DNA from: Suillus spraguei
Lineage: Eukaryota; Basidiomycota; Agaricomycetes; Boletales; Suillaceae
NCBI GenBank assembly: GCA_016800925.1
Contig: JABCPU010000046.1
Span: 62,001-126,000 of the forward strand
Length of the DNA: 64,000 bases
Direction of reading: 5' to 3'
The stretch's first letter is position 1, and every line of letters begins with the position of its first letter. The position numbers and the translations under genes were made by a program. Under the pieces are notes generated by a model. The model was not told where the DNA came from and did not search any database. It was given only the letters and a program-made list of their open reading frames with translations. Shown piece after piece: positions 12,559 to 22,122 of the stretch.

Positions 12559-12775
12559 CAGTGGCTCAAAAAACTGTCCGCATGTTTTGGCATTTTTCAC
12601 TATCTATAATATTGTGTGAGAACAAACAAATGCCTCAAAAACATGCTTATACCACATTGTAGTATGGCTTCAGGGCTTTCATTTGAGCCCTACACCGAGG
12701 GAATCGGTGGAGATATGGTGGAGATACAAGGCTCACAAAATGGTGACTCATGCGGACAGTTTTTTGACTCAAGTA
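12559..12775. repeat. Left long terminal inverted repeat of Tc1 element
   Basis: 217-bp arm pairing with 13963-14175. The 19-bp word tcaaaaaactgtccgcatg occurs near its outer end and again, inverted, at its inner end, so each arm is itself bounded by inverted copies of the probable transposase-binding site. Confidence 0.85.
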
Positions 12776-12798
12776 TTTTACAGTAATAACCAGGTATT

Positions 12799-13815
12799 CT
12801 AGTATTTTGTATGACCTCCCTTGGCTTTAATTACTGCCTCTATCCTTCTAGGCATACTCTCAATTAATTTCTGGCAATCCTCAGCTGTGATCTTCCCCCA
12901 TTCCACTGCTACTCTCTCCCAAAGCTCCCATACTCCTTTAGGGAGGTTTTCATAGGCTTGAAGCTTTTTCTTGAGTGTTCCCCAGAGATGTTCAATGACA
13001 TTGACATCAGGAGACTGTGCTGGCCAGTCAAGAACATTGATGTTATGTTCTTCAAACCATTCCCTAGCTCTTCTGGATGTGTGCTTGGGATCATTATCCT
13101 GTTGGAAAATGATATCTTCTTCATCAATCCCTGATTCTGCCAAGCTAGGCAGCAAGTGGTCATTTAAAATGTCCACATACTGCTCAGCATTCATCTTCCC
13201 CTCAACCTCAGCAAGCATTCCCACACCATTCCATCCCATACAGCCCCATACCATTAAAGAACCTCCTCCAAACTTGACAGTCCCATTAACCTCTCTGTCT
13301 GTTAGGCCATCTCCCTTCTTTTTCCATACATACACCTTCCCATCTGACCCAATCCTATTGATTTTGGTCTCATCTGACCATATAACACACTTCCAGTCCT
13401 CTACAGTCCAGTGTTGATGAGCTAAGGTAAAGGCTAGTCTTCTCTGCCTATGTTTGATGGAGAGAAGAGGCTTTTTCTTCTTTGTTACTGCCTTGAGATG
13501 AGCTGCCTTGAGAACATTCCTCACAGTTTGTGAAGAGACAGGGGTAGTGATGGTGGAATTGATATAATGGGTGGCTTGGACAGCATTATCAGCCTTTCCT
13601 GTAGTGACATGTTGGATAATAGCCCTTTTGTCAGTAGAGGTAAGCTTGGATGGACGTCCTCCACAAGAGTTTTCCTTGTCTGGGTGGCTTTCTTTGATGA
13701 ACTTGGCCACAGTGGACTTGCATACTCCAGTTCTAGAGGAAATTTGGCGAGCAGAGAGGCCAGCATAAGACAGAGAGAGGATATTATCTCTTTGAGCAGA
13801 GGAGATGGCTTTCAT
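12799..13815 (-). CDS. Tc1-family DD34E transposase
   Basis: Cut-and-paste transposase acting on the flanking inverted repeats. The N-terminal third holds a paired helix-turn-helix region (LSARQISSRTGVCKSTVAKF, then a GRPSKL linker and a second HTH). The catalytic core has WSDETKI (first Asp), FQQDNDPKHTS (second Asp) and a Glu in SPDVNVIEHLWG. Exactly 34 residues separate the second Asp from the Glu, the DD34E signature of Tc1. The frame is open with no intron. I chose ATG 13815 (MKAISSAQRDN), which gives about 338 residues, the usual Tc1 length. An in-frame ATG further upstream adds a hydrophobic stretch unlike the family. Confidence 0.95.
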   Translation of the reverse strand: MKAISSAQRDNILSLSYAGLSARQISSRTGVCKSTVAKFIKESHPDKENSCGGRPSKLTSTDKRAIIQHVTTGKADNAVQATHYINSTITTPVSSQTVRNVLKAAHLKAVTKKKKPLLSIKHRQRRLAFTLAHQHWTVEDWKCVIWSDETKINRIGSDGKVYVWKKKGDGLTDREVNGTVKFGGGSLMVWGCMGWNGVGMLAEVEGKMNAEQYVDILNDHLLPSLAESGIDEEDIIFQQDNDPKHTSRRAREWFEEHNINVLDWPAQSPDVNVIEHLWGTLKKKLQAYENLPKGVWELWERVAVEWGKITAEDCQKLIESMPRRIEAVIKAKGGHTKY

Positions 13816-13962
13816 GGTGATTATGACTATGATACATGAGATATTCTGGTTTATATAGTTAGATATAGTCATAAAATAACATAATGACACCACTTTATAA
13901 TTTATATAATAGTGGCATGATTTTTATGGTGTCATAAATAATGATTTATATAGTTTTAATAT

Positions 13963-14175
13963 ACACTCAAAAAACTGTCCACATGAGTCATCATTTTATA
14001 AGCCTTATATCTCCACCATATCTCCGCCGATTCCCACGGTGTAGGGCTCAAATAAAAGCCCTGAAGCCATACTACAATGTGGTATAAGTATGTCCTTGAG
14101 GAATTTGTTCATTCTCACACAATATAATAGATAGTGAAAAATGTCAAAACATGCGGACAGTTTTTTGAGCCACTG
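13963..14175. repeat. Right long terminal inverted repeat of Tc1 element
   Basis: 213-bp arm, reverse complement of the left arm with scattered mismatches. The inner copy of the 19-bp word differs by one base (ccacatg for ccgcatg). Confidence 0.85.
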
Positions 14176-14360
14176 TATTACGCTTGTATACTTTACTTTA
14201 ATCTTACTGGGTTTTACCTGGAACATCCTTTGCTTAGGTCTCCAACCTAAGTCATCTTGAATCATCTCTAAGTCTAAGCACTCCTTAGCCTTAGTCTCTA
14301 TTCTCGCAGAACCTCTTAGACTTGTCTTTGAGGCCAAACCCTTGACAGTACTCGGAATGC
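14176..14360 (+). mobile_element. Gypsy LTR middle fragment, inverted
   Basis: From tattacgcttgtatac to ctcggaatgc this matches the middle of the LTR (reverse complement of about 20616-20798) in the plus orientation. Its left edge is exactly the TA next to the Tc1 right end. Joined at that TA to 15066-15251 on the opposite strand, it restores LTR order. Confidence 0.85.
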
Positions 14361-14425
14361 TGTAGCGAACAAAGTCACGCTGACCATGAAAGTGCCGTTT
14401 TAGACAAGTGTCTCGTTACCATCTA

Positions 14426-14902
14426 TGTTACAGTTGTACGTGCCCCTATTCATTTTCCCTTTATCCTCTTACTTGTATATCATGTCACATGACTCTGACT
14501 CATATGCTCAACGCATCTGTACAATACATGCCTTCCTTATTAGGATACGCAGTTACATTCTCACGGTTACCTGGTCTGTGTGCACATATCCACCTATATA
14601 AGCACAGTGTACTTGTAGTAGATTCTTTACTTTAATCTTACTGGGTTTTACCTAAAACTTCCTTCGCTTAGGTCTCCAACCTAAGTCGTCCTTGAATCGT
14701 CTCTAAGTCTAAGCACTCCTTAGTCTTAGTCTCTATTCTCGTAAGAACCTCTTGGACTTATCCTTGAGGCCAGACCCTTGATCATACTCGGAACGCGTTC
14801 CTTGTACTTTCACCTTGTCCTCTTTTGGGCATTGTAAGAAGCTCCCAGCAGACCGTCTGTGTCTTTTCACTGTCGCTGGTGATGCCACCCCAGTTCGTAA
14901 CA
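14426..14902 (+). mobile_element. Solo Gypsy LTR, 477 bp
   Basis: Complete LTR with TG...CA ends (tgttacagttg ... gttcgtaaca), flanked by a perfect 5-bp target-site duplication atcta at 14421-14425 and 14903-14907. No internal region is attached, the mark of LTR-LTR recombination after insertion. Same family as the element at 15-21 kb. Confidence 0.95.
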
Positions 14903-15065
14903 ATCTACAGCGGCTACCAAGAAAACCCCTATAGCGAGCATTACCCCTTTTCGCTTCGCCAGTACTGTTTTCGCTCTGTGGATCCTTGCCCCTTACCAAA
15001 TCTTGCTACCGATGTCCTCCTGTCCATTCCATTTCCGTCTAAGATCCATTGGTGCGTAGCATATG

Positions 15066-15251
15066 TACAATGTGCTTAAATAGGTCAATATGTGTGCACG
15101 GATCAGGAGAGTCGTGAGAATGTAAGTGCGTATCCAAAGAAGGAAGGCAACTATAGTACAGATGCGTTGAGCATATGAGTCAGAGTCACATTACATAATA
15201 TACAAAGTAAAGAGGATGAGAAAATGAATAGGGGCACGTACGACTGTAACA
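15066..15251 (-). repeat. 3' LTR, first part only
   Basis: Starts (reading minus) tgttacagtcgtacg at 15251 and matches the LTR up to aagcacattgta at 15066. Beyond that the sequence is unrelated. Confidence 0.88.
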
Positions 15252-15270
15252 TTACCCCCTTTTTAATAGA
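15252..15270 (-). other. Polypurine tract of the Gypsy element
   Basis: Reading minus, attaaaaagggggtaa lies directly before the TG of the 3' LTR, the usual plus-strand priming site. Confidence 0.75.
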
Positions 15271-15283
15271 AAGTCACCGACTT

Positions 15284-16744
15284 TCATATATCGCTATTGG
15301 TGTCATAGATGGGATCGTAGTTGTCATAGTTAGTGATGTCTTCATCGGCAGCACTTCCCCCTAGCATATAGGCTGCTTCCTCTTCTGCTATTGTCCTCGC
15401 TCGTCAACCTGCCTTTCTTCGTCGACAGTTAATAAGATACTGCTCCCACTTACGAAGTGCATCGTAAAACCCATCGTCCTTCCAAGTAAGCATAAACGGG
15501 GATCTCCAAGACGCTGAGGGCAGTAGATAGATAGATGGGCAGGAGAGTGTCACAGACAAATTTGGCACTGGTAGTCGGGGCAATTCTTTTGCCGATGTCC
15601 GATGATACCACAGAATCGACATTTCATATTTTCATCAGTGTTGGAGGTAGACATGCGTAGTGGTGACGGTGAAATAATGGGTTTGGGACTAGTGGATCTG
15701 GCATGCTTCTTCCCCTTTTGTTGCGCCATATGACTTAAAGCGAAGGCATTGTCGCGTCTAAGCTGTGCCTGTTATTTAGTGGTAAGAGTGTATGCTGACA
15801 TTGGGAGATCAAGAGTAGTTGCTCGTTCAGCAACTGCGAGGAGTTCATTAGAGGAAGAGGGGGACGTCCTTTACTAGGACTAGTGAAACAGGGTCCATTG
15901 GACCAAATGATGCTGGGATGGACATAGGGGGATGGATGTGGAGGTCGCAAAGTCGAGGACCGAGTGCTACCAACTCAGCAACAGGAACTCCTAATATTTT
16001 CGCAGCTTCACACTGCTCTTCTGTGCAAGGCTCATATAGCCATGCGGGGTGATTGTGGGAGACTATAACAGGGGGTGGTGAAGTTGGTTGTTTGATGGGG
16101 GATGGGGTTCGTGGAGAGGCGAGGTCAGCTTGCATTTGTTGCAGATCAGTAATAGCTTCTTCGACTAAGTTTCTGGCTGCTCTCGTTTCAACGACTGATT
16201 GTTGGATAGTTTCGACGACTGTGTTGGTAAGCTGTCCAATTTCTTGAACAGCAGTGTATAAGCCAGTAAAGGCATAAATGTTAGAATAGACGCGCGAAGA
16301 AGGGGGTGGAGGGACTGGAAGTGGGTCCATATCTCTTTGCGGAGTGGGAGGTCGAGCAACACCTGCTCAACGTTTGGCCACGATGTGAGTAGCTTCTTCA
16401 ACATCACTTTTGAAAGAATGGGGAAGCAACAGCATAGCGTAAGAATGAATGCGTTTTTGTAGATGTAAGATGCGCTGGCGGTAGGTGATTTCTGTAGTTT
16501 CATTGATGGTAGCTTCGATAAGGGCGGCTGTGCGGATGATGTTGACAAGGAGTAAAGCAGGGAAGGCGCCTCTTGCAGTGAGGATTCTTTCAATTTCAAA
16601 AGCATGTCCTTCGCATAGAAGGGTGGCTTCAATATAGGAGGTGTTGTTGATTTCGGTAGCGAGGGTTCCGTAATTTTCTGCGTCGGAATCTGAGTCATTG
16701 TTGATGATGGTGACGGGGGTGATGTATGCAGTGGGGAAAGACAT
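15284..16744 (-). pseudogene. Gag-like zinc-knuckle ORF downstream of pol
   Basis: Starts MSFPTAYITPVTI at 16744. A helix-rich N-terminal region (to 16370) is followed after a TGA (16367-16369) in the same frame by a proline-rich, coiled segment (VQEIGQLTNTVVETIQQSV), then PAWLYEPCTEEQCEAAKILG. A frameshift near 15850 and a TAA near 15770 interrupt it. A CCHC knuckle CRFCGIIGHRQKNC lies at about 15630-15589 (C-x2-C-x4-H-x4-C). The acidic tail ends at TGA 15284, just before the polypurine tract. A CCHC knuckle is typical of Gag nucleocapsid, but Gag normally precedes Pol, so the position is unusual. It may be a Gag-like accessory protein. Confidence 0.65.
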
Positions 16745-16801
16745 TTCGAAACGGTGTTAGTTGATCAAGTGCTTTGTGCAATTTGATTGACTGAAGAATA
16801 A

Positions 16802-19800
16802 TCAGAGGGAGTGTTGCTTCTTATAAGCGTTCAGGATTCGAGCGGAGTTCTTCAAGTTCTTTTCTGGGAGCCACTCGTTATCTCCCGAAGAATATCCTTT
16901 CCAGGAAACAAGATAGCACTGGCAAATGCCAGTTCCTTTGTGAGAAAGAATTGCTTCTACTTCATATTCTTCTTCTTCTTCGATGATGTCAGGTGGTGGT
17001 TCGAGGAAGTTCGGACCATGTACGTCCATTTTGCTATAGGACAATAAGACAGAAGCATGGAAGGTGGGATGAATCTTCCATTGTGGAGGGAGTTTGAGTG
17101 TGAATGTGATGGGTGATAAGACATCAATGATCGGGAAAGGTCCATATCGTTTTGGTGCAAGTTTCCGCAATGGGAGTTTGAGTCTAAGATTAGCAGCAGA
17201 TAGCCAGACTTTGTCTCCAATTTTCCATGGAGTATACTTTTCTCCTCGGGATCGTTCGGCCATTGTTTGCATCACAATGTTATGGCAGGTGATTGCTTCT
17301 TCTCTTATCTTCTGCAGAGATCGTACTCAATCTTCTGCTGCAGGGACAGATGAGTCGGGGATTAGATGAGGGATGGCACGTGGTTCGTATCCCATCATTA
17401 GATAGAAGGGTGATGCATTCCTTGCATCATGTTTTCGATGGTTATGGACAAATTCAGCAATTGGTAGATGTTCTACCCAATCTTCAGGGTTGTTGCGGCA
17501 ATAGATGCGTAGATATGTTTCAAGTTCTTGATTAAGCCTCTCAGTTTGACCATCAGTCTGAGGGTGATAAGCCATGGATGGGGCGATAACGTAGTCAAGA
17601 AGTCGGGCAAGCTCCTTAGAGAAGCGAGATAGGAATTGCGGGCCTCGATCTGAGATGACTTTGTCATGGAGTCCAAATCAACGGTAAATGTGTTTCAAGA
17701 ATAGTTTAGCAATGCCTTTGGAAGCAACGGTTTTCAGACAAGGGATTATAATTACCCCCTTTGTAAGGCTATGGTCTACCACGACCATGATGCTATCAAA
17801 GCCTCCAGAGACGGGGAGGTCAGTAATAAGATCAACAGAGACCTGAGAGAAAGGGCGGGTCGCAGATGAGGGGATGGGGGCAAGTGGAGGTCAAACAGGA
17901 TGCGTATCTGCTTGCATTTGCTGACAAAGGGCGCAACCCTCGACGTATTTCCAAATATAAGAGCCCATAGTGGGCCACCAAGCTTCCCGTTTGATGAGTT
18001 CTTCAGTTTTGAATCTACCGGGATGTCCCGCAGTGGGATGATCATGATACCATTTTAGGATATCGGGACGATGTGCCGGTGGAATGTAGGCACAATTCTT
18101 AAAATAGAGAACGTTCTCCTCAATTTTCCAATCAGAGAGTGCCGACTTCATAGGTGGAAGGCATACACCATCAAGGGCATCAGATGCGGTCTTGAAGACA
18201 GGGTCGTCGAGGGGGTCAGAGGATGACAAAACATCCTGCAGGTTGGTGTCAATAAGACGAACGAATAGAGCATCAGGGAGGAGGGTCTGGTTCTTGTTAT
18301 CGTCTTTGCCAGAGTCATAGTCAGGCCGGCGAGATAGTGCATCAGGTACTGCCAATTTGGTATTCGCAACATGATGTAGTTCAATGTTGTAAATAGACAA
18401 AATCAATTGCCAATGTGCTTGGCGACGGGTAAGCTTCTGTGCACTTCTAAAGTACAGAAGATTCTTGTGGTCAGTGAATACCAGGACGGGGTGTGGGTTC
18501 CCTTCAAGATAATGACGCCATTCATTTAATGCCCGGATTACGGCAAGGAGTTCCCAATCAAAGATTTGATAATTGTGTTCTGCGGAGTTCAAAGACTGTG
18601 AGAGATATGTGCATGGGTGATAAACACCATTCTTATCAGTCTGCAGGAGAACTCCGCCAGTTGCTACAAGCGAAGCGTCGGTAGCAATAGCAAATTGTCG
18701 GGAAGGATCAGGGTTACAGAGTACCAGTTGGGATGTGAAGCGCCGTTTCAGTTCTTCGAAGGTGTCCATACATTCGGTTGACCAGTCAAAGACCTTATCT
18801 TTTTTTGTTAATTCAATAAGGGGTCAGGCGATATCAGAATAATGGGAAATGAACGTGTGGTAGAAGTTGCAAAAGCCGAGGAATGACCGGACATCTTTTA
18901 CAGATTTCGGAACTGGCCATTCGGCAATTCCCTTGGTCTTGGCGGTATCCATAGCAACTTGTCCAGGGCAAATTATCATTCCGAGGTATTCCACTTCTTC
19001 TGCATCGAAGGTGCATTTCTCCGGTTTCAGGAACAAATGTTCTTTTCATATTTTCATCAAAACCCATCTGGTTCGTTCGCAGTGTTCTGCCATTGTTGTA
19101 GAGAAAATCAGGATATCGTCCATGTAGATAACCATCCATCCTTCGTTGATTTCCTGCTGGAAGGTACGATTCATGTATGCTTGGAAAGTTGCCGGGGAAT
19201 TGCAAAGGCCAAAGAACATGATGTTCGGTTCAAAGAGGCCGAATTCCGTAGTGAAAGCAGCTTTCCAGCGATCATCGTGATGGATGCGAATATTATTATA
19301 ACCGGACCGAATATCCATTTTCATAAAGAATTGTGCATTGTGAAGGCGTGCGACGAGGGAAATAGGAAGTGGGAGCGGGTAAGCATTTTTGACTGTCCAA
19401 TCATTGATGTAGCAATAATCTTGACAGGGATGCAATTCTCCACTCTTCTTTCCCACAAAGAAGAAGCCACTGGCTTGGGGTGACTTCGATTCTGAGATGA
19501 AACCTTTCGCAACATTTTCATCAATAAACATTTTGACGGCAGCATGTTCTTTTTCCAATAGTGGGTAAACCTTAGACATGCGGGGGATAAAGCTGGGTTT
19601 AGTATCGATCCGATGATCAATATCAGGGCGTTCAGGGGGTAGTTTGTTCAGTCCATCTTTAGCAAAGACGTCTGCAAAATTGTGCAGATATTCCGGGACC
19701 AATTCTTTGAAAGATTTCTTTATCTTTTCCTTTTCATCTGTAGCGAATTCCTGGGCTTTGTTGCTATATTTTGAAGGAGGAAGGGAGATTGTGGAGTAGT

Positions 19801-20482
19801 TAGAGGTTTGTTTGGGTCAGGAAGTTCCATCACATGTGAGGGGCGTATCCATGGATACTTCTTCAATGATTCTCATGCTAACTCCATTGGTATCGTATTC
19901 CACAAGGAATTCTCCATCTTCAAGCTCGTAAGAGGAAATTTCACATACTTCTGGTGCATGCCAGACATCTTGCATAGTGTTGAATTGGTCATCATCCTCC
20001 GTTGGGATCAACGAGGGCACAGGTTCTTCTTCATCGGGGATTTCTCCAATTGAAGCTGAAGGAGTATGTTGAAGAGTTTTCGGAGGGACATAGAACTTGG
20101 ATAGTTTCGGTACATTTGTATCTCGTCCAGGAATTTCTTCTTCCGCTTTTCTTTTCCCATACATCTGTTCTTCTATTGGTCGTTGCTCAATAGGTTCTGG
20201 TCCGGTCCGATACTCGGGCTCGGATTCGTTCTTGCGCTTTTCTGCATGGGGAATCAGTGATACTGCTCGCGGCAGTTGTACATGGGGAGTGGAGTTTGTA
20301 GTACATGGCATTCGTACTTCAGGTTCAGGGGCTTTAGGAACGTTAATAGGAGAGGCAACGAGGGTGCTCGGAAGTTGTGAATGTTGCCATTTCTTGGGAT
20401 GGCTTTGGAAAGCCGGGGGTAACCCGTTCTTCTTCTGATCAGTATCTAAGTCGATTTCAATTGTGTCTGATTTCGTAGTTCA
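16802..20482 (-). pseudogene. Gypsy pol polyprotein (RT, RNase H, integrase, chromodomain), broken by TGA codons
   Basis: One continuous frame of about 1,200 codons. An acidic linker with no recognised domain spans 20311-19820. RT lies at 19700-19050 with FFVGKKSGELHPCQDY and the catalytic VIYMDDILIFS. RNase H follows (18769-18400: FAIATDASLVATGG, DWELLAVIRAL). The integrase has a zinc-binding H2C2 region (about 18050-17930, HPTAGHPGRF, CALCQQMQ) and a core with [21 protein letters not shown] and MAYHPQTDGQTERLNQEL. It ends in a chromodomain-like CQCYLVSWKGYSSGDNEW (about 16900). Seven premature stops, all TGA, lie at 20480, 19817, 19046, 18824, 17891, 17678 and 17327 (low coordinate of each). 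I found no frameshift. No aspartic protease motif was found. Confidence 0.9.
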
Positions 20483-20526
20483 AGGGAGGACGAGTGTTTC
20501 AGCGGCCCAATCTATACTTGGATTCC

Positions 20527-20980
20527 GTCACCAGTGACAGTGAAAAGACACAGACGGTCTGCTGGGAAGTTCTACAATGTCCAGAAGAGGACAAGGTGAA
20601 GGTACAAGGAACATGTTCCGAGTACTATCTAGGGTTTGGCCTCAAAGACAAGTCTAAGAGGTTCTACGAGAATAGAGACTAAGGCTAAGGAGTGCTTAGT
20701 CTTAGAGATGATTCAAGACAACTTAGGTTGGAGACCTAAGCAAAGGATGTTCCAGGTAAAACCCAGTAAGATTAAAGTAAAGTATACAAGCATAATACAA
20801 CATGCTTAAATAGGCCAATATGTGCGCACAGACCAAGAGAGACGTGAGAATGTAAGTGCATATCCAAAGAAGGAAGGCAACTATAATACAGATGCATTGA
20901 GCATATGAGTCAGAGTCACATTACATAATATACAAAGTAAAGGAGGCAGAAAATGAATAGGGGCACGTACGATTGTAACA
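20527..20980 (-). repeat. 5' LTR of the Gypsy element, 3' end truncated
   Basis: Begins tgttacaatcgtacgtgccc (20980, reading minus) and matches the 477-bp solo LTR until ggtgac at about 20527. The remaining ~20 bp, including ...gttcgtaaca, are absent. The flanking bases 20981-20985 are gcgtg; no matching duplication could be located on the far side. Confidence 0.88.
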
Positions 20981-21432
20981 GCGTGCCTTTGAGATGACCA
21001 TGTTAGCATGAGCTATGCAAGCTCATTGTGTGAGACAGCATCCACAAAGGTTCGGGTGGCGGGTGGACTTAGCCAAACATCAGTGATATTAACTACGTCA
21101 GCATTGACATGTCCATGCTTACTTACCCTACTATGCAACACTCTGGTCATTAGAGGTCAGGCTTTATTGAATAGATATTGGAGGCTTGCAGGTGCTGAAT
21201 TCGCATCATTTTAGAGGTGCTAACCCTATCTATTAGCACTACTAATTACATGGATTACGTGGGAGTCACAGGTGAGCATACATGGGAACAACGGTAAGCT
21301 ACGAACTACTTAACGTCATAATGATCGAGCGCTGACATCATCTTTTCATAACCCGTGACCTCAAAAATCTCGTGACCGTCAGCCTAATAAGGCAATACCT
21401 GTTTTCTAGACTTTTGATGGACTAGTGACGTG
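20981..21432. other. Intergenic flank of the retrotransposon
   Basis: No gene or repeat recognised. Confidence 0.4.
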
Positions 21433-21891
21433 TTAGTGAGGCGTCTTATAACGCATAGCAGTGCAAATATACGCCTTAGAATCCGAAAGTGTAACACTCA
21501 AGGCTTGGACATGTCCAGAAAGTGTATCCAGTCGTTCTTTGAGAGACTTTGCAGAAGACAGCTGTCTTTGGAAGCTAGAAGAGTCTGCACATATTCTGTC
21601 GTGAATTTTTGTCTGCTCCAAATCATTAATCCACAGAGAACTCTATCAATTACAGGAGAATACCTTGGTTAATCGAATGGATTCGTCAAGCTCAGCCCTA
21701 CACGAGGATGCAAAAGATGAATCCAGGGACTGTAATGTTACAGAATCTAACTTAGAAAGAATGTTCGATGAGACATCAAGCTGGTGCGGAAGATGATCAG
21801 GGAGAGGAAAGGGCATACGTCCAACCGAGGTCAAAATCAGGACAGCAACTAGCAAGTCTACACTAATTAATTCCGATATTGAACGCTCCAC
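21433..21891 (-). pseudogene. N-terminal gene fragment, possibly ZW10-like
   Basis: Exon 1 (from ATG 21891 or 21816) ends ESIRLTK. A 51-bp intron with GT...AG follows, and exon 2 begins TKIHDRICAD in frame. The joined peptide (LPHQLDVSSNILSKLDSVT, then a Leu/Ser/Lys-rich coiled coil ending VQALSVTLSDSKA) resembles the N-terminus of fungal centromere/kinetochore ZW10 proteins, which act in vesicle tethering and checkpoint signalling. That assignment is from memory of the family and is tentative. Coding potential stops at about 21460 after some 120 codons, far short of a ZW10 protein, and no continuation was found before the retrotransposon. It is best read as a truncated copy. Confidence 0.4.
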
Positions 21892-22122
21892 GACTAGCTA
21901 CTGAGTCAGGTGATCAAAATTTACCACGTGATTTGTCGCGGTCCGACTCATTGAGTCAAAAATACTTCAAACCCAACAATCAGTTTCACAGTCACGATAG
22001 AACAATATTGATATTCAATTTGCATGGGATTCAACGTATGAGAAACTGAAGTTTCAGGATGTTCATACATTATATAAATCTGCTCGGAGAAATGGTGACC
22101 TTCACTAGCCTTCACTCGACCG

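Larger units (their letters stand above)
12559..14175 (-). mobile_element. Complete Tc1/mariner-superfamily transposon, 1617 bp
   Basis: The ends are cagtggctcaaaaaactg and its reverse complement, each followed outward by the target dinucleotide TA (12557-12558 and 14176-14177). Long terminal inverted repeats occupy 12559-12775 and 13963-14175 with only scattered differences. A single uninterrupted transposase ORF fills the interior. The right end sits inside a Gypsy LTR at a TA. Intact ORF and well-matched ends suggest a recent, possibly still mobilisable copy; activity itself is inference. Confidence 0.93.
15066..20980 (-). mobile_element. Chromodomain-containing Ty3/Gypsy retrotransposon, decayed
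   Basis: Reads on the minus strand: 5' LTR (20980-20527), pol (20482-16802: RT, RNase H, integrase, chromodomain), a gag-like ORF with zinc knuckle (16744-15284), polypurine tract and the beginning of the 3' LTR (15251-15066). The 5' LTR lacks its final ~20 bp and no primer-binding site or upstream gag is seen, so the leader and perhaps gag/protease were deleted there. The 3' LTR is cut at a TA at 15066. The pol frame carries several TGA stops. The element is dead but recent enough that the LTRs align easily. Confidence 0.92.

Noticed and set aside
17327..20482. TGA codons in pol as recoded (readthrough) codons
   Set aside because: No consistent context around the seven sites and no known UGA recoding in this lineage; CpG decay explains them more simply.
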